Below, in pieces: positions 57,355-64,000 of a DNA stretch of 64,000 nucleotides (its first letter is position 1; each line of letters opens with the position of its first letter). The position numbers and the translations under genes are program-made. The stretch comes from Planctomicrobium piriforme (GTDB taxonomy: Bacteria > Planctomycetota > Planctomycetia > Planctomycetales > Planctomycetaceae). The notes beneath the pieces are model-generated. The model was not told where the DNA came from, ran no database searches, and worked only from the letters and a program-made list of their open reading frames with translations. The stretch covers positions 186,001 through 250,000 of the forward strand of contig NZ_FOQD01000006.1 in assembly GCF_900113665.1 (NCBI RefSeq). The letters are read 5' to 3'.

Positions 57355-59484
57355 ATGCACTACAGACGTTCGGCACAATCTGCAGGCAAAGCGGGCAGCC
57401 AAAAGTCGTTGGCGGTCTGTCTCGCGGTCTGCCTGTTGCTTGCCGCCTGTCGCCAGCCCCACGATCCGATTCAATATCATGGAAAGCCGAAACCGGCCGA
57501 CTACATCGATCAGGCAACCCGGATCACTTATCCCGATCTCGATCTTCCGCCTGAGCCCGACGTGGTGTTTTCACAGCACCCGCGCACGGTTCGCAGTAAA
57601 GAGAAGGAAGAGATCTGGGATCTCAGTCTGGCGGAGTGCATTCAACTCACCTTGACCAATAGCAAGGTGATCCGTAACCAGGGCCAGTTCCTGAGTCCGC
57701 AGAACCCGATCATGTCTTACCCCGACAATGTCTCGTCAGTTTATGACCCGGCCATTCAGGAGTCAGGCGTGCTCTTCGGCCAGCGCGGGGTGGAAGCGGC
57801 ATTGGCAGACTTCGATACCCGCCTCACATCGCAAATGCTGTGGGGGCGCAATGAAACGGTGCAGAACAACACCCTCTCGCTGGGTCTGCCCGCCGGCGAA
57901 ACCCTGACGCAGGAGACCGGAGCGTTCAGCACCGGCCTGCGAAAGCAGTTGGCGACCGGCGGCGTGGTGAACCTCAGCCAGAGCTGGAATTACACCGGCA
58001 GCAACATCGGGACTCCACCGCTGCTATTCCCGTCCGTCTACGAAGGAACCGCGCAGCTGCAGTTCCGCCAGCCGTTGCTGGCCGGGGGGGGCGTCGAATA
58101 CACCCGTATCGCCGGTCCGATCTCTGACAACATTCAAGGGGTGACCGGGGTGCAGCAAGGGGTGATCATCACCCGTATCAACGACGATATCGCTCTTGCC
58201 GACTTCGAGCGTAATGTGCAGCAGATGGTCCACGATGTCGAAACGCTGTACTGGCAACTGCATCTGGCTTACCGCACCTACAATGCAATGGCCGAAGCCC
58301 GAGATTCCGCTCTGGAAATCTGGCGAACGGTCGACTCTCAGGTTCGCGGCGACACCGGTTCCGGCGGCGCACAGGAAGCCGAACTTCGCGACAGTTACCT
58401 GACGTTCGAAGGTCAGGTGGAAGCCTCCCGTGACGCCATCTATGCGGGCGAAGCCCAGTTGCGACTGCTGATGGGCCTGCCGGTGAACGACGGTCGGGTG
58501 ATCCGCCCCATCGACGAGCCCGTCACGGCCGAGTTCGCTCCTGACTGGCAATTGGCGCTCGAGCAGGCGTTTCGACATCGCCCGGAAGTGCGTCGTCAGA
58601 AATGGAACATCCGCAGCCTCGAACTGCAATGCCGCGCCGCTGAAAATCTGCTAATGCCCCGGCTCGATTTCGTGTCGTCCTATCAGCTCAACGGCTTCGG
58701 CGACGACCTGTTCGACATTGGGAACGGCACGGCCACAGGGCAATATGCCAGCGCCTACAAAAGTCTCGCCAGCCGGGACCAGACGGGCTGGAACCTTGGC
58801 TTTGAGTTCTCGGTTCCCTTCGGCAGGCGTTATGCACATGCCCAGGTCCGATCGCTCGAATTGCGGCTTTCCAAAGCCCAGGCGATGTTGAGCGAGCAGG
58901 AGGTCGAAATCAGTCACGAAGTCGCCGCCGTGTTCCGCGACATCGACCGCAACTTTGTCGCCATGGAGAATGCGTTTAACCGGCTGCAGGTGTCAAAAGA
59001 GCGGGTGCGGATCACCGAATCCCAGTACCACAACGACCCGACCCAGTACCCCATCGAAAGCATCGTGCGGGCACAGCAGGCGCTCTCGCAGGCCCATGTG
59101 GCTTTCGTCACGGCGCTGCTGCAATACCAGACCGCCATCGGCGACCTGTATTACCGCACCGGCCGCACCTTGGTCGTGAACAACGTGCATTTGATGGAAG
59201 GCCCCTGGTGTGCGGCTGCACAAGTCGATGCGGATCGCAACTACAAGGCGCGCCAGTACGCTCATCCCCCGATCATCGATCGCGACATCGTCGACCCGGT
59301 TTCCGCGGGGAGCGACTCGTCGTTCGATGGAGACCCGACGTTCATCCCGGATGTCCTGCCGATCCAGCAGCGTTCTCCGGAGCCGACCCCGAGCAGCGAA
59401 CCCGACATCCCGAGGCTTCCCAAGCCAGAACCGACTGGCCCGCCGCTCCTCATTCAACTTCCGGATGAGTTGTCACTGGAGTGA
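57355..59484 (+). CDS. TolC-family outer-membrane lipoprotein
   Basis: The product is 709 residues from ATG 57355. LAVCLAVCLLLAAC gives a lipobox with the lipidated Cys at residue 32. The two OEP halves are visible as repeated helical pairs and strands: LADFERNVQQMVHDVETLYWQ, RDSYLTFEGQVEASRDAIYA, LEQAFRHRPEVRRQKWNIRS and AMLSEQEVEISHEVAAVFRD, with a NLGFEFSVPFGRRYAHAQ segment. About 110 extra residues at the C-terminus are Pro-rich and acidic. It should form the trimeric outer-membrane duct for the adaptors encoded upstream. The ribosome-binding sequence is weak (GAGTGGG). Confidence 0.88.
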   Translation: MHYRRSAQSAGKAGSQKSLAVCLAVCLLLAACRQPHDPIQYHGKPKPADYIDQATRITYPDLDLPPEPDVVFSQHPRTVRSKEKEEIWDLSLAECIQLTLTNSKVIRNQGQFLSPQNPIMSYPDNVSSVYDPAIQESGVLFGQRGVEAALADFDTRLTSQMLWGRNETVQNNTLSLGLPAGETLTQETGAFSTGLRKQLATGGVVNLSQSWNYTGSNIGTPPLLFPSVYEGTAQLQFRQPLLAGGGVEYTRIAGPISDNIQGVTGVQQGVIITRINDDIALADFERNVQQMVHDVETLYWQLHLAYRTYNAMAEARDSALEIWRTVDSQVRGDTGSGGAQEAELRDSYLTFEGQVEASRDAIYAGEAQLRLLMGLPVNDGRVIRPIDEPVTAEFAPDWQLALEQAFRHRPEVRRQKWNIRSLELQCRAAENLLMPRLDFVSSYQLNGFGDDLFDIGNGTATGQYASAYKSLASRDQTGWNLGFEFSVPFGRRYAHAQVRSLELRLSKAQAMLSEQEVEISHEVAAVFRDIDRNFVAMENAFNRLQVSKERVRITESQYHNDPTQYPIESIVRAQQALSQAHVAFVTALLQYQTAIGDLYYRTGRTLVVNNVHLMEGPWCAAAQVDADRNYKARQYAHPPIIDRDIVDPVSAGSDSSFDGDPTFIPDVLPIQQRSPEPTPSSEPDIPRLPKPEPTGPPLLIQLPDELSLE

Positions 59485-59489
59485 GGAGG

Positions 59490-59661
59490 GGCGGAGGGTT
59501 GAGAGCTGAGAGCTGAGTGTTGAGTGTGGGAAGAGACGTGGCTTCGCCGTCTTGGTTTCCCATCCGCTACCGACCGCCCCTAGTTCACGGCCTCATCTCG
59601 CCCCGACACCTGTCTTCTGCTCTGGATTCTTTGCACACTCAACACTCAGCTCTCAACTCTG
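59490..59661. repeat. Family C inverted repeat (copy 6)
   Basis: The left arm ttgagagctgagagctgagt (with gttgagtgtgggaag) and right arm cacactcaacactcagctct are about 110 bases apart. It lies between the convergent TolC-type and trpD genes and overlaps the trpD 3' end by a few bases. Confidence 0.8.
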
Positions 59662-60681
59662 CGAGCTGTTCGTCCAGGCGACGAGTTTGGTGAGGATGGC
59701 GGCGGCGCGGCCCTGGTCGATGGCTTCGGCGGCCTTCTGGACGCCTGCGGCCGGTGTATCGACGGCACCGCTGCAGAGCAGGGCGATGGCGGCGTTGGCT
59801 ATGACGATATTCCGCGCCGGGCCGGGGCGGCCATCGAGGATGTTGCGGATGACCTGGGCGCTGTCGTCTTTCGAGGTGATTTTCAGATCTTCCGGCGAGC
59901 ATTCAGGCAGCCCGAAGTGTGAGGCGTTCCAGGCGAACTGCTGGATCTCGCCGGGGGTGACGTCCCACACCTGCGTCGTGCCCCAGAGGGAGACTTCATC
60001 GAGCTGATTGTTGCCGCAGACGACGATGGCGCGTTTGAGGTTGAGGCGGCTGACCGCGCCGGCGATCTTCGCAGCGGTCGCGTTGGTGGAGACGCCGATG
60101 AGCTGATACTGGGCATTCGCCGGATTCGTCAGCGGGCCGAGCAGGTTGAAGATCGTGCGAAAGCCGAGCTGCTGCCGCACAGGCGCGACATGCTTCATCG
60201 CCGTATGAAACGTGCGGGCGTAGCAGAAACAGATGCCCACGTCGTCGAGGCACTGTCCCGCTTCTGCCGCGGAGAGCCCGATGTTGACGCCGAGCGCTTC
60301 GAGGACATCGGCCGAGCCGCTGGAGCTGGAGACACTGCGGTTGCCGTGCTTGGCGACGGGGATGCCTGCGGCCGCGATGACGAAGGCCGCGGCAGTGCTG
60401 ATGTTGAACGTCTGCATGCGGTCGCCGCCGGTGCCGCAGGTGTCGAGCAGATTGGTTCTGCTGGAAGGAATTCGAGTGGCGCGTTCCCGCATGGCCGAGG
60501 CCGCGCCGGCGAGTTCTTCTTCGGTTTCCCCTTTCATGGCGAGAGCGGTGAGCAGGGCGGCCGTCTCGATATCGCCGCAGCGTTCGTCCATGATGGCGCC
60601 GATCGCCCGTTGTACGGTGGCGCTGTCGAGCGACTGCCCGTGCAAAAGATGATCGAGCGCGATGCGGAGTTCCTGTTGCAT
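59653..60681 (-). CDS. trpD: Anthranilate phosphoribosyltransferase
   Basis: The product is 342 residues, the normal TrpD length. DTCGTGGDRMQTFNISTAAA is the PRPP-binding glycine loop; GNRSVSSSSGSADVLEALGV and FHTAMKHVAPVRQQLGFRTIFNLLGPLTNP-type segments are conserved in TrpD. It joins anthranilate to PRPP in tryptophan synthesis. ATG 60681 begins MQQELRIALDHLLHG, the helical N-domain. trpF lies 69 bases upstream on the same strand; the other trp genes are elsewhere. Confidence 0.95.
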   Translation of the reverse strand: MQQELRIALDHLLHGQSLDSATVQRAIGAIMDERCGDIETAALLTALAMKGETEEELAGAASAMRERATRIPSSRTNLLDTCGTGGDRMQTFNISTAAAFVIAAAGIPVAKHGNRSVSSSSGSADVLEALGVNIGLSAAEAGQCLDDVGICFCYARTFHTAMKHVAPVRQQLGFRTIFNLLGPLTNPANAQYQLIGVSTNATAAKIAGAVSRLNLKRAIVVCGNNQLDEVSLWGTTQVWDVTPGEIQQFAWNASHFGLPECSPEDLKITSKDDSAQVIRNILDGRPGPARNIVIANAAIALLCSGAVDTPAAGVQKAAEAIDQGRAAAILTKLVAWTNSSQS

Positions 60682-60750
60682 GATTCTGTCGTTGTTATTC
60701 TGGAGAAGTGGCGGTGAGGGTCTGTGCGGGGACTCGGCAGGGCGCTTCCA

Positions 60751-61437
60751 TTATCCCGTTCCGGAACGGGGGTCAACAGCGTTCGGGAGAGCGAGCGGCG
60801 TCTGCCGGGCTGATGTAATGAAAGCGAGAACTTTCTGAAGATCCTGAACGCCAGGTGACGCTTCAGCACCGCTGGCAATGTCGACTCCGGCAGGGGAGAC
60901 TTCGGCAATCGCCTGACTCACGTTAGCGGGCGTGAGGCCGCCGGCCAGCACCAGCGGAGGCCAGGTCGAATCCCAGTCGCGTTTCAGCACTTCCCAGGGA
61001 GCGCGATGACCTGTGCCGCCGTAAGCGCCGGGCACCGCGGCGTCGATCAGGCATTTGTGCAAGGTGACGCCGAGTGTGCGATAACGTTCGAGATCGGCGG
61101 CGACGTGGTCGAGTCCGGCCTCGCCGACGCGAAACGCCCGGATGATCTGAAACTCGGCCAGTTCGGCCACAATCTCCGGAGTTTCATCACCATGCAGTTG
61201 AATGGTCTTGAGCCCGGTGCGCTGGCAGATCGCACGGATCTCGTCAGGCGAGTGATTCACGAACAGGCCGACCGGGGTGACGCTGGCAGGGAGCAGCGAC
61301 ACGATTTCGGCCGCAATGTCGACTGTGACGCGGCGTTTGGACTGGGCGTAGAAGTTCAGCCCGATGGCGTCGGGGGCGAGCCTGGCGACTTCGCGTGCGA
61401 TGTCGACTCGGGTGAGTCCGCAGATCTTAATCCACAT
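60751..61437 (-). CDS. trpF: Phosphoribosylanthranilate isomerase
   Basis: The product is 228 residues from ATG 61437-61435 (CAGGGAG upstream); a longer frame from 61479 adds only a Pro/Gln-rich head. MWIKICGLTRVDIAREVAR is the TIM-barrel start with the catalytic Cys. TVDIAAEIVSLLP, TIQLHGDETPEIV and LAGGLTPANVSQAI with AGVDIASGAEASPGVQD complete the TrpF pattern. It performs the Amadori rearrangement of phosphoribosylanthranilate. It is followed by trpD on the same strand, probably in one operon. Confidence 0.94.
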   Translation of the reverse strand: MWIKICGLTRVDIAREVARLAPDAIGLNFYAQSKRRVTVDIAAEIVSLLPASVTPVGLFVNHSPDEIRAICQRTGLKTIQLHGDETPEIVAELAEFQIIRAFRVGEAGLDHVAADLERYRTLGVTLHKCLIDAAVPGAYGGTGHRAPWEVLKRDWDSTWPPLVLAGGLTPANVSQAIAEVSPAGVDIASGAEASPGVQDLQKVLAFITSARQTPLALPNAVDPRSGTG

Positions 61438-61689
61438 CGGCCGCTCCCTGAGCTGGGCCGCTGCCGGAGGAGGCTGCATGGATTGAAACGAGGGTCGACA
61501 TCAGCTCAGGTTGTTCTCAGAAGTCAAAGAGTGTGTGCATTCAGAATGAATGAGAAAGTCTATGCCGCCAGCGGCGAGGCGTCGATGCCGAGGTGCCGGC
61601 GCAGCCGGTTCATACTGGGCGCGACGACAGTTCTTCACGAGACTCGAACTCATCACCTTGAGAGAGAATTCGGAATCTTCACGCTGCGA

Positions 61690-62268
61690 CTACCAGGAGT
61701 AGACGGCACGGAGGCGGTTGAGCATCGCCTGTTCGAGCGCGAGATCCCGACCCAGCGGAATCCAGCGCGAGGGAGACGACTGTCCGACGACGGGATTCAG
61801 GTCGCGAATCAGCGGCGTGCTTTCCGAGAAGGTGGCGGCGCCTGGCGAATTGCCGGCGATGCCAGGGAGATCTTCAACTTCCTTTTGGGCTTCAACGCTG
61901 ACGAGGTAGCCCTGTCCGCGATCGTCCGGCTGCAGGCTGATGAGAACGATGCGGCGAATCGACTGCAGCGAGCTTTCGAGTCGGTTATCGAATCCGACGG
62001 AGTCATGCTGCCAGGGTTCGGTCAGTCCGGAGCCGACTTTGGGAACGGTTTCAATCACGCGGCCGAGACGGTTTTCACGGGCGATTTCGAACTGGAAATC
62101 GTGCAGCACGTCGACGGCGCGTTCCCAGACGAGTTCTTCGTTCTGCGAGGCCACGAGGAGCGGGTTGGTGACCGGCACCTGCGCAGTGCCGAACTGACTG
62201 CCGCCGGGATGCAGGCATCCGAGCAGGCAGCAGAACACGCCGATCGTAAGTGAACGGATCGCGACCAC
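61690..62268 (-). CDS. Predicted lipoprotein of unknown function
   Basis: The product is 192 residues from GTG 62268-62266, which gives VAIRSLTIGVFCCLLGC, a fitting lipoprotein signal with the lipid Cys at residue 18. The next in-frame start upstream (GTG 62367) would add 33 residues and obscure the signal; neither has a clear ribosome-binding site. The mature part has VWERAVDVLHDFQFEIAREN, RVIETVPKVGSGLTEPW, RRIVLISLQPDD and GYLVSVEAQKEVEDLPG. It ends in LEQAMLNRLRAVYSW. No family is recognised. Location on a membrane surface is inferred. Confidence 0.65.
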   Translation of the reverse strand: MVAIRSLTIGVFCCLLGCLHPGGSQFGTAQVPVTNPLLVASQNEELVWERAVDVLHDFQFEIARENRLGRVIETVPKVGSGLTEPWQHDSVGFDNRLESSLQSIRRIVLISLQPDDRGQGYLVSVEAQKEVEDLPGIAGNSPGAATFSESTPLIRDLNPVVGQSSPSRWIPLGRDLALEQAMLNRLRAVYSW

Positions 62269-62452
62269 GGCGACAGGAGGGTTGAATGAGGGGAGGAAGG
62301 GAAGGTGCGGCAGTGTCGCAGGAAGCGGAAAACGCCGCAAGATCGATGTTGTGGTTGTAAGCTGCACGGCTGCATGCAGTTACGGGATGGCACCTGGTCG
62401 TCGGGCCAGACGAGGGAGCGGCGTTGGTCAAGTCCGTCGAAATGAGAGGAAT

Positions 62453-62588
62453 GAACCACAAATCTGACGAATGACACGAAATGGAATTCTGAGCATCTCA
62501 GCAGCTGGTGGTCTCTTCCTCAGACCAGGCTGGCGGAATGCGATTGTTGATTCGTGGAATTCGGGCGATTCGTGGTTTTTTCTTCTCC
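62453..62588. repeat. Inverted repeat, family B (copy 2)
   Basis: The left words gaaccacaaatctgacgaat and gacacgaaatggaattc are answered by gattcgtggaattcgggcga and ttcgtggttttttc. The spacer is about 65 bases. It fills much of the gap between the lipoprotein and pyrE genes. Confidence 0.75.
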
Positions 62589-62629
62589 GGATCATGGTTG
62601 TCAAGAAACTGACTGCCGTGGCCAGGAGA

Positions 62630-63187
62630 TCAATCGACAACCGGCGGGGTGATGCCGAAATCCTGAATCGTCAGCAGGGACTTGAGGGGTAATTGACGGG
62701 CGGCGAAGTTCTTTGCGCCCCCTTCCATGCGGTCAATGATGGCCAGCACTTGCACGACTTCGCAGCCGAAATCCTGGACGCGGTCAACTGCGAGGAGTGA
62801 GCTGCCGCCGGTGGTGACGACGTCTTCGACGATGGCGACTTTCATCCCGGGGACGAGGGGGCCTTCCACGAACTTGTTGGTGCCGTGCCCTTTGGATTCC
62901 TTGCGGACGAGGAACCCGAGCAGGTCGCGTCCCCGTTGTGCGGCTGCGGCGAGGACGCCGGCGACGATGGGGTCGGCACCGATCGACATGCCGCCGACCG
63001 CCTGGATATTGTCGAGGTCAATGAGATCGAGCAGACCTTCGCTGACGAGTTGCAGCCCTTTGGAGTGCAGGGTGATCTGCTTGCCGTCGAGGTAATAGGT
63101 CGCCTGTTTGCCAGAGGCGAGGGTGAAGTTGCCGAACTTCAGGGCGCGTTCACGAAACAGGTTGCACAGGGCTTGTTTGTCGTACAT
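62630..63187 (-). CDS. pyrE: Orotate phosphoribosyltransferase
   Basis: The product is 185 residues from ATG 63187-63185; the 15 extra residues in a longer frame do not fit the family N-terminus. FGNFTLASGKQATYYLDGKQ is the PyrE opening; residues 117-130 (KVAIVEDVVTTGGS) form the PRPP-binding motif; LLGFLVRKESKGHGTNK is the flexible catalytic loop. The enzyme makes OMP from orotate and PRPP in pyrimidine synthesis. No other pyr gene is adjacent. Confidence 0.95.
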   Translation of the reverse strand: MYDKQALCNLFRERALKFGNFTLASGKQATYYLDGKQITLHSKGLQLVSEGLLDLIDLDNIQAVGGMSIGADPIVAGVLAAAAQRGRDLLGFLVRKESKGHGTNKFVEGPLVPGMKVAIVEDVVTTGGSSLLAVDRVQDFGCEVVQVLAIIDRMEGGAKNFAARQLPLKSLLTIQDFGITPPVVD

Positions 63188-63314
63188 GGGAGGGCTCACT
63201 CGCGTCGATGCAGATCCGGGCGCGGTTCCCATGCTAACGGGTCAGCGGTGAATTGGAAGCGGCGCGGGACCGCGGCCTGCGATCCGGTTCCGCCCATTCC
63301 AAAAGAGCCTGCTG

Positions 63315-63605
63315 TCAGATGGAACTGAGAGATTCTCGCGGGAACCGCATGATTCTGGGTGAGTCAATGGATTCGGAGCGGTGAAAGACGAACCGCAGCC
63401 CGCAAGCACCGCATTCGAGTTCTGTGCCGATGCGTTCGGATTGCAGGAGAATCGCCTGAATCAGCCGGTTTCCGCACAGGCCTGTGGCGAGGGCAATCGG
63501 CTGCTGGCAACTGGGACAGACGAGCGGCAGCGAGCGATTCAGTAGTCGTGGCTGCAGTTCGTGGCTGTGGTCATCGCCGGCATGCCGACACAGTTCGATC
63601 GTCAT
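63315..63605 (-). CDS. Small zinc-ribbon protein
   Basis: The product is 96 residues. LVCPSCQQPIAL and ELECGACGLRFVF give two CxxC knuckles about 35 residues apart, the layout of a zinc ribbon. The N-terminus is His-rich (CRHAGDDHSHELQ). A nucleic-acid or protein-binding role is typical of ribbons but is not shown here. The start ATG 63605 is followed closely by the domain. It is divergent to nothing and sits upstream of pyrE, 127 bases apart, on the same strand. Confidence 0.68.
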   Translation of the reverse strand: MTIELCRHAGDDHSHELQPRLLNRSLPLVCPSCQQPIALATGLCGNRLIQAILLQSERIGTELECGACGLRFVFHRSESIDSPRIMRFPRESLSSI

Positions 63606-63751
63606 GAAACACGCACTTTCAGGTCAAAGGACTGAAGCGGGCCATGCGTGTTATCGAGGCGGGTGTGACAGCTAGGTGGCACTGCTGATTTAGCAAGGAG
63701 CAATTTTTAGAGAAGTTTTTCGCACTGGTGCGAGATTGCCGCACTATGAAA

Positions 63752-63849
63752 GTAGTTTTCAGTTGTCAGTTTGAAACACATGAAACGATCACGAAATGTG
63801 CCTTCGCCAGGCACTCAGTCTGAACTGAATACTGACAACTGAAAACTTG
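63752..63849. repeat. Inverted repeat, family D (copy 6)
   Basis: The left arm agtagttttcagttgtcagt and right arm actgacaactgaaaactt are near-perfect complements over about 18 bases with a 70-base spacer. It lies just downstream of the truncated right-edge gene. Confidence 0.8.
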
Positions 63850-63863
63850 GTAACACTGAATGA

Positions 63864-64000
63864 CTACTTCGGCAACGAGGCAGACTGGCCCAGGGCGACC
63901 ATGGCGCCGCGGTAAGCGGACAGCTTGGGGAGCTTACGCTGGGTCGCTTGCTTGAAGTAAGCGACGGCATCTGCGCCGCGACCACGACGCTGCAGTTCCA
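63864..64000 (-). CDS. C-terminus of a TPR-like protein (cut by window edge)
   Basis: A minus-strand frame enters at base 64000 and ends at TAG 63866-63864 with about 44 residues. GADAVAYFKQATQRKLPKLS is the last helix pair of a TPR-like repeat, followed by YRGAMVALGQSASLPK. The codon use matches the neighbouring genes. Too little is present to name the protein. Confidence 0.55.
   Translation of the reverse strand, partial: ELQRRGRGADAVAYFKQATQRKLPKLSAYRGAMVALGQSASLPK

Noticed and set aside
61006..62253. 415-codon plus-strand frame
   Set aside because: It spans trpF and the lipoprotein gene in antisense. Both of those have clear family or signal evidence.

Overview
The window looks like a chromosomal segment of a planctomycete (order Planctomycetales). 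This is inferred from lineage-typical content, not from a marker gene. The content includes a 1,712-residue secreted repeat protein whose N-terminus carries the LEPR-XLL-type motif LLEARTLLSA, a TPR/SPINDLY-type glycosyltransferase followed by a TIGR03032-type protein, a 66-residue protein with the phrase LHNVPSLIGE, a formylglycine-generating-enzyme-like protein without the catalytic cysteines, a cysteine-rich exported protein, and an efflux cassette built on an M50/lipoyl fusion. DNA is GC-rich, genes are mostly short transcription units, and many intergenic spaces hold word-like inverted repeats.

Layout. 0-2 kb: rsmB (cut by the left edge) and aroA overlap by four bases on the minus strand. 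2-8 kb: small exported, membrane and enzyme-like genes (DUF2752 protein, two paralogous lipoproteins, a RibD-C protein, YCII and SnoaL-like proteins). 8-14.5 kb: cysH, an RNase E/G gene, a 1.16 kb gene-free stretch, an SDR-type reductase, a STAS-like protein and tRNA-Leu(CAG). 15-20 kb: a FAD/Fe-S fusion oxidoreductase overlapping moaD, then moaE, a membrane protein and an ADP-ribosylglycohydrolase. 20-29 kb: a luciferase-like oxidoreductase, a pseudo-protease with a PDZ domain inserted in its trypsin fold, csrA with its own terminator, queE, an M14-type hydrolase, a YdjY-like protein and the cysteine-rich exported protein. 29.4-34.6 kb: the giant gene, whose product resolves into three blocks of exactly seven ~55-residue repeats. 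35-48 kb: the glycosyltransferase pair, an esterase, a quinone-oxidoreductase-like gene, a VWA membrane protein, a DASS transporter, ApbE, the FGE-like protein and a peroxiredoxin-like protein. 48-60 kb: a GT-C membrane glycosyltransferase and the export cassette. 59.6-64 kb: trpD and trpF, a lipoprotein, pyrE, a zinc-ribbon protein and a TPR-like C-terminus cut by the right edge.

The best candidate for an undescribed system is 51.3-59.5 kb. A two-GAF, membrane-anchored HlyD adaptor is divergent from a second adaptor, a polytopic protein joining a PqqD-like domain, an HEFGH metalloprotease core and a lipoyl/HlyD domain, and a TolC-type outer-membrane lipoprotein. Together these look like an envelope-spanning exporter with no ABC, RND or MFS motor in the cassette. 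Its substrate is not evident.

At least six families of degenerate inverted repeats sit in the intergenic spaces. One composite type marks nearly every gene boundary between 48.9 and 59.7 kb, with its inner copies in opposite orientations. Starts were chosen from ribosome-binding sites, signal peptides and family lengths; all functions are inferred by reading the sequence, without database searches.
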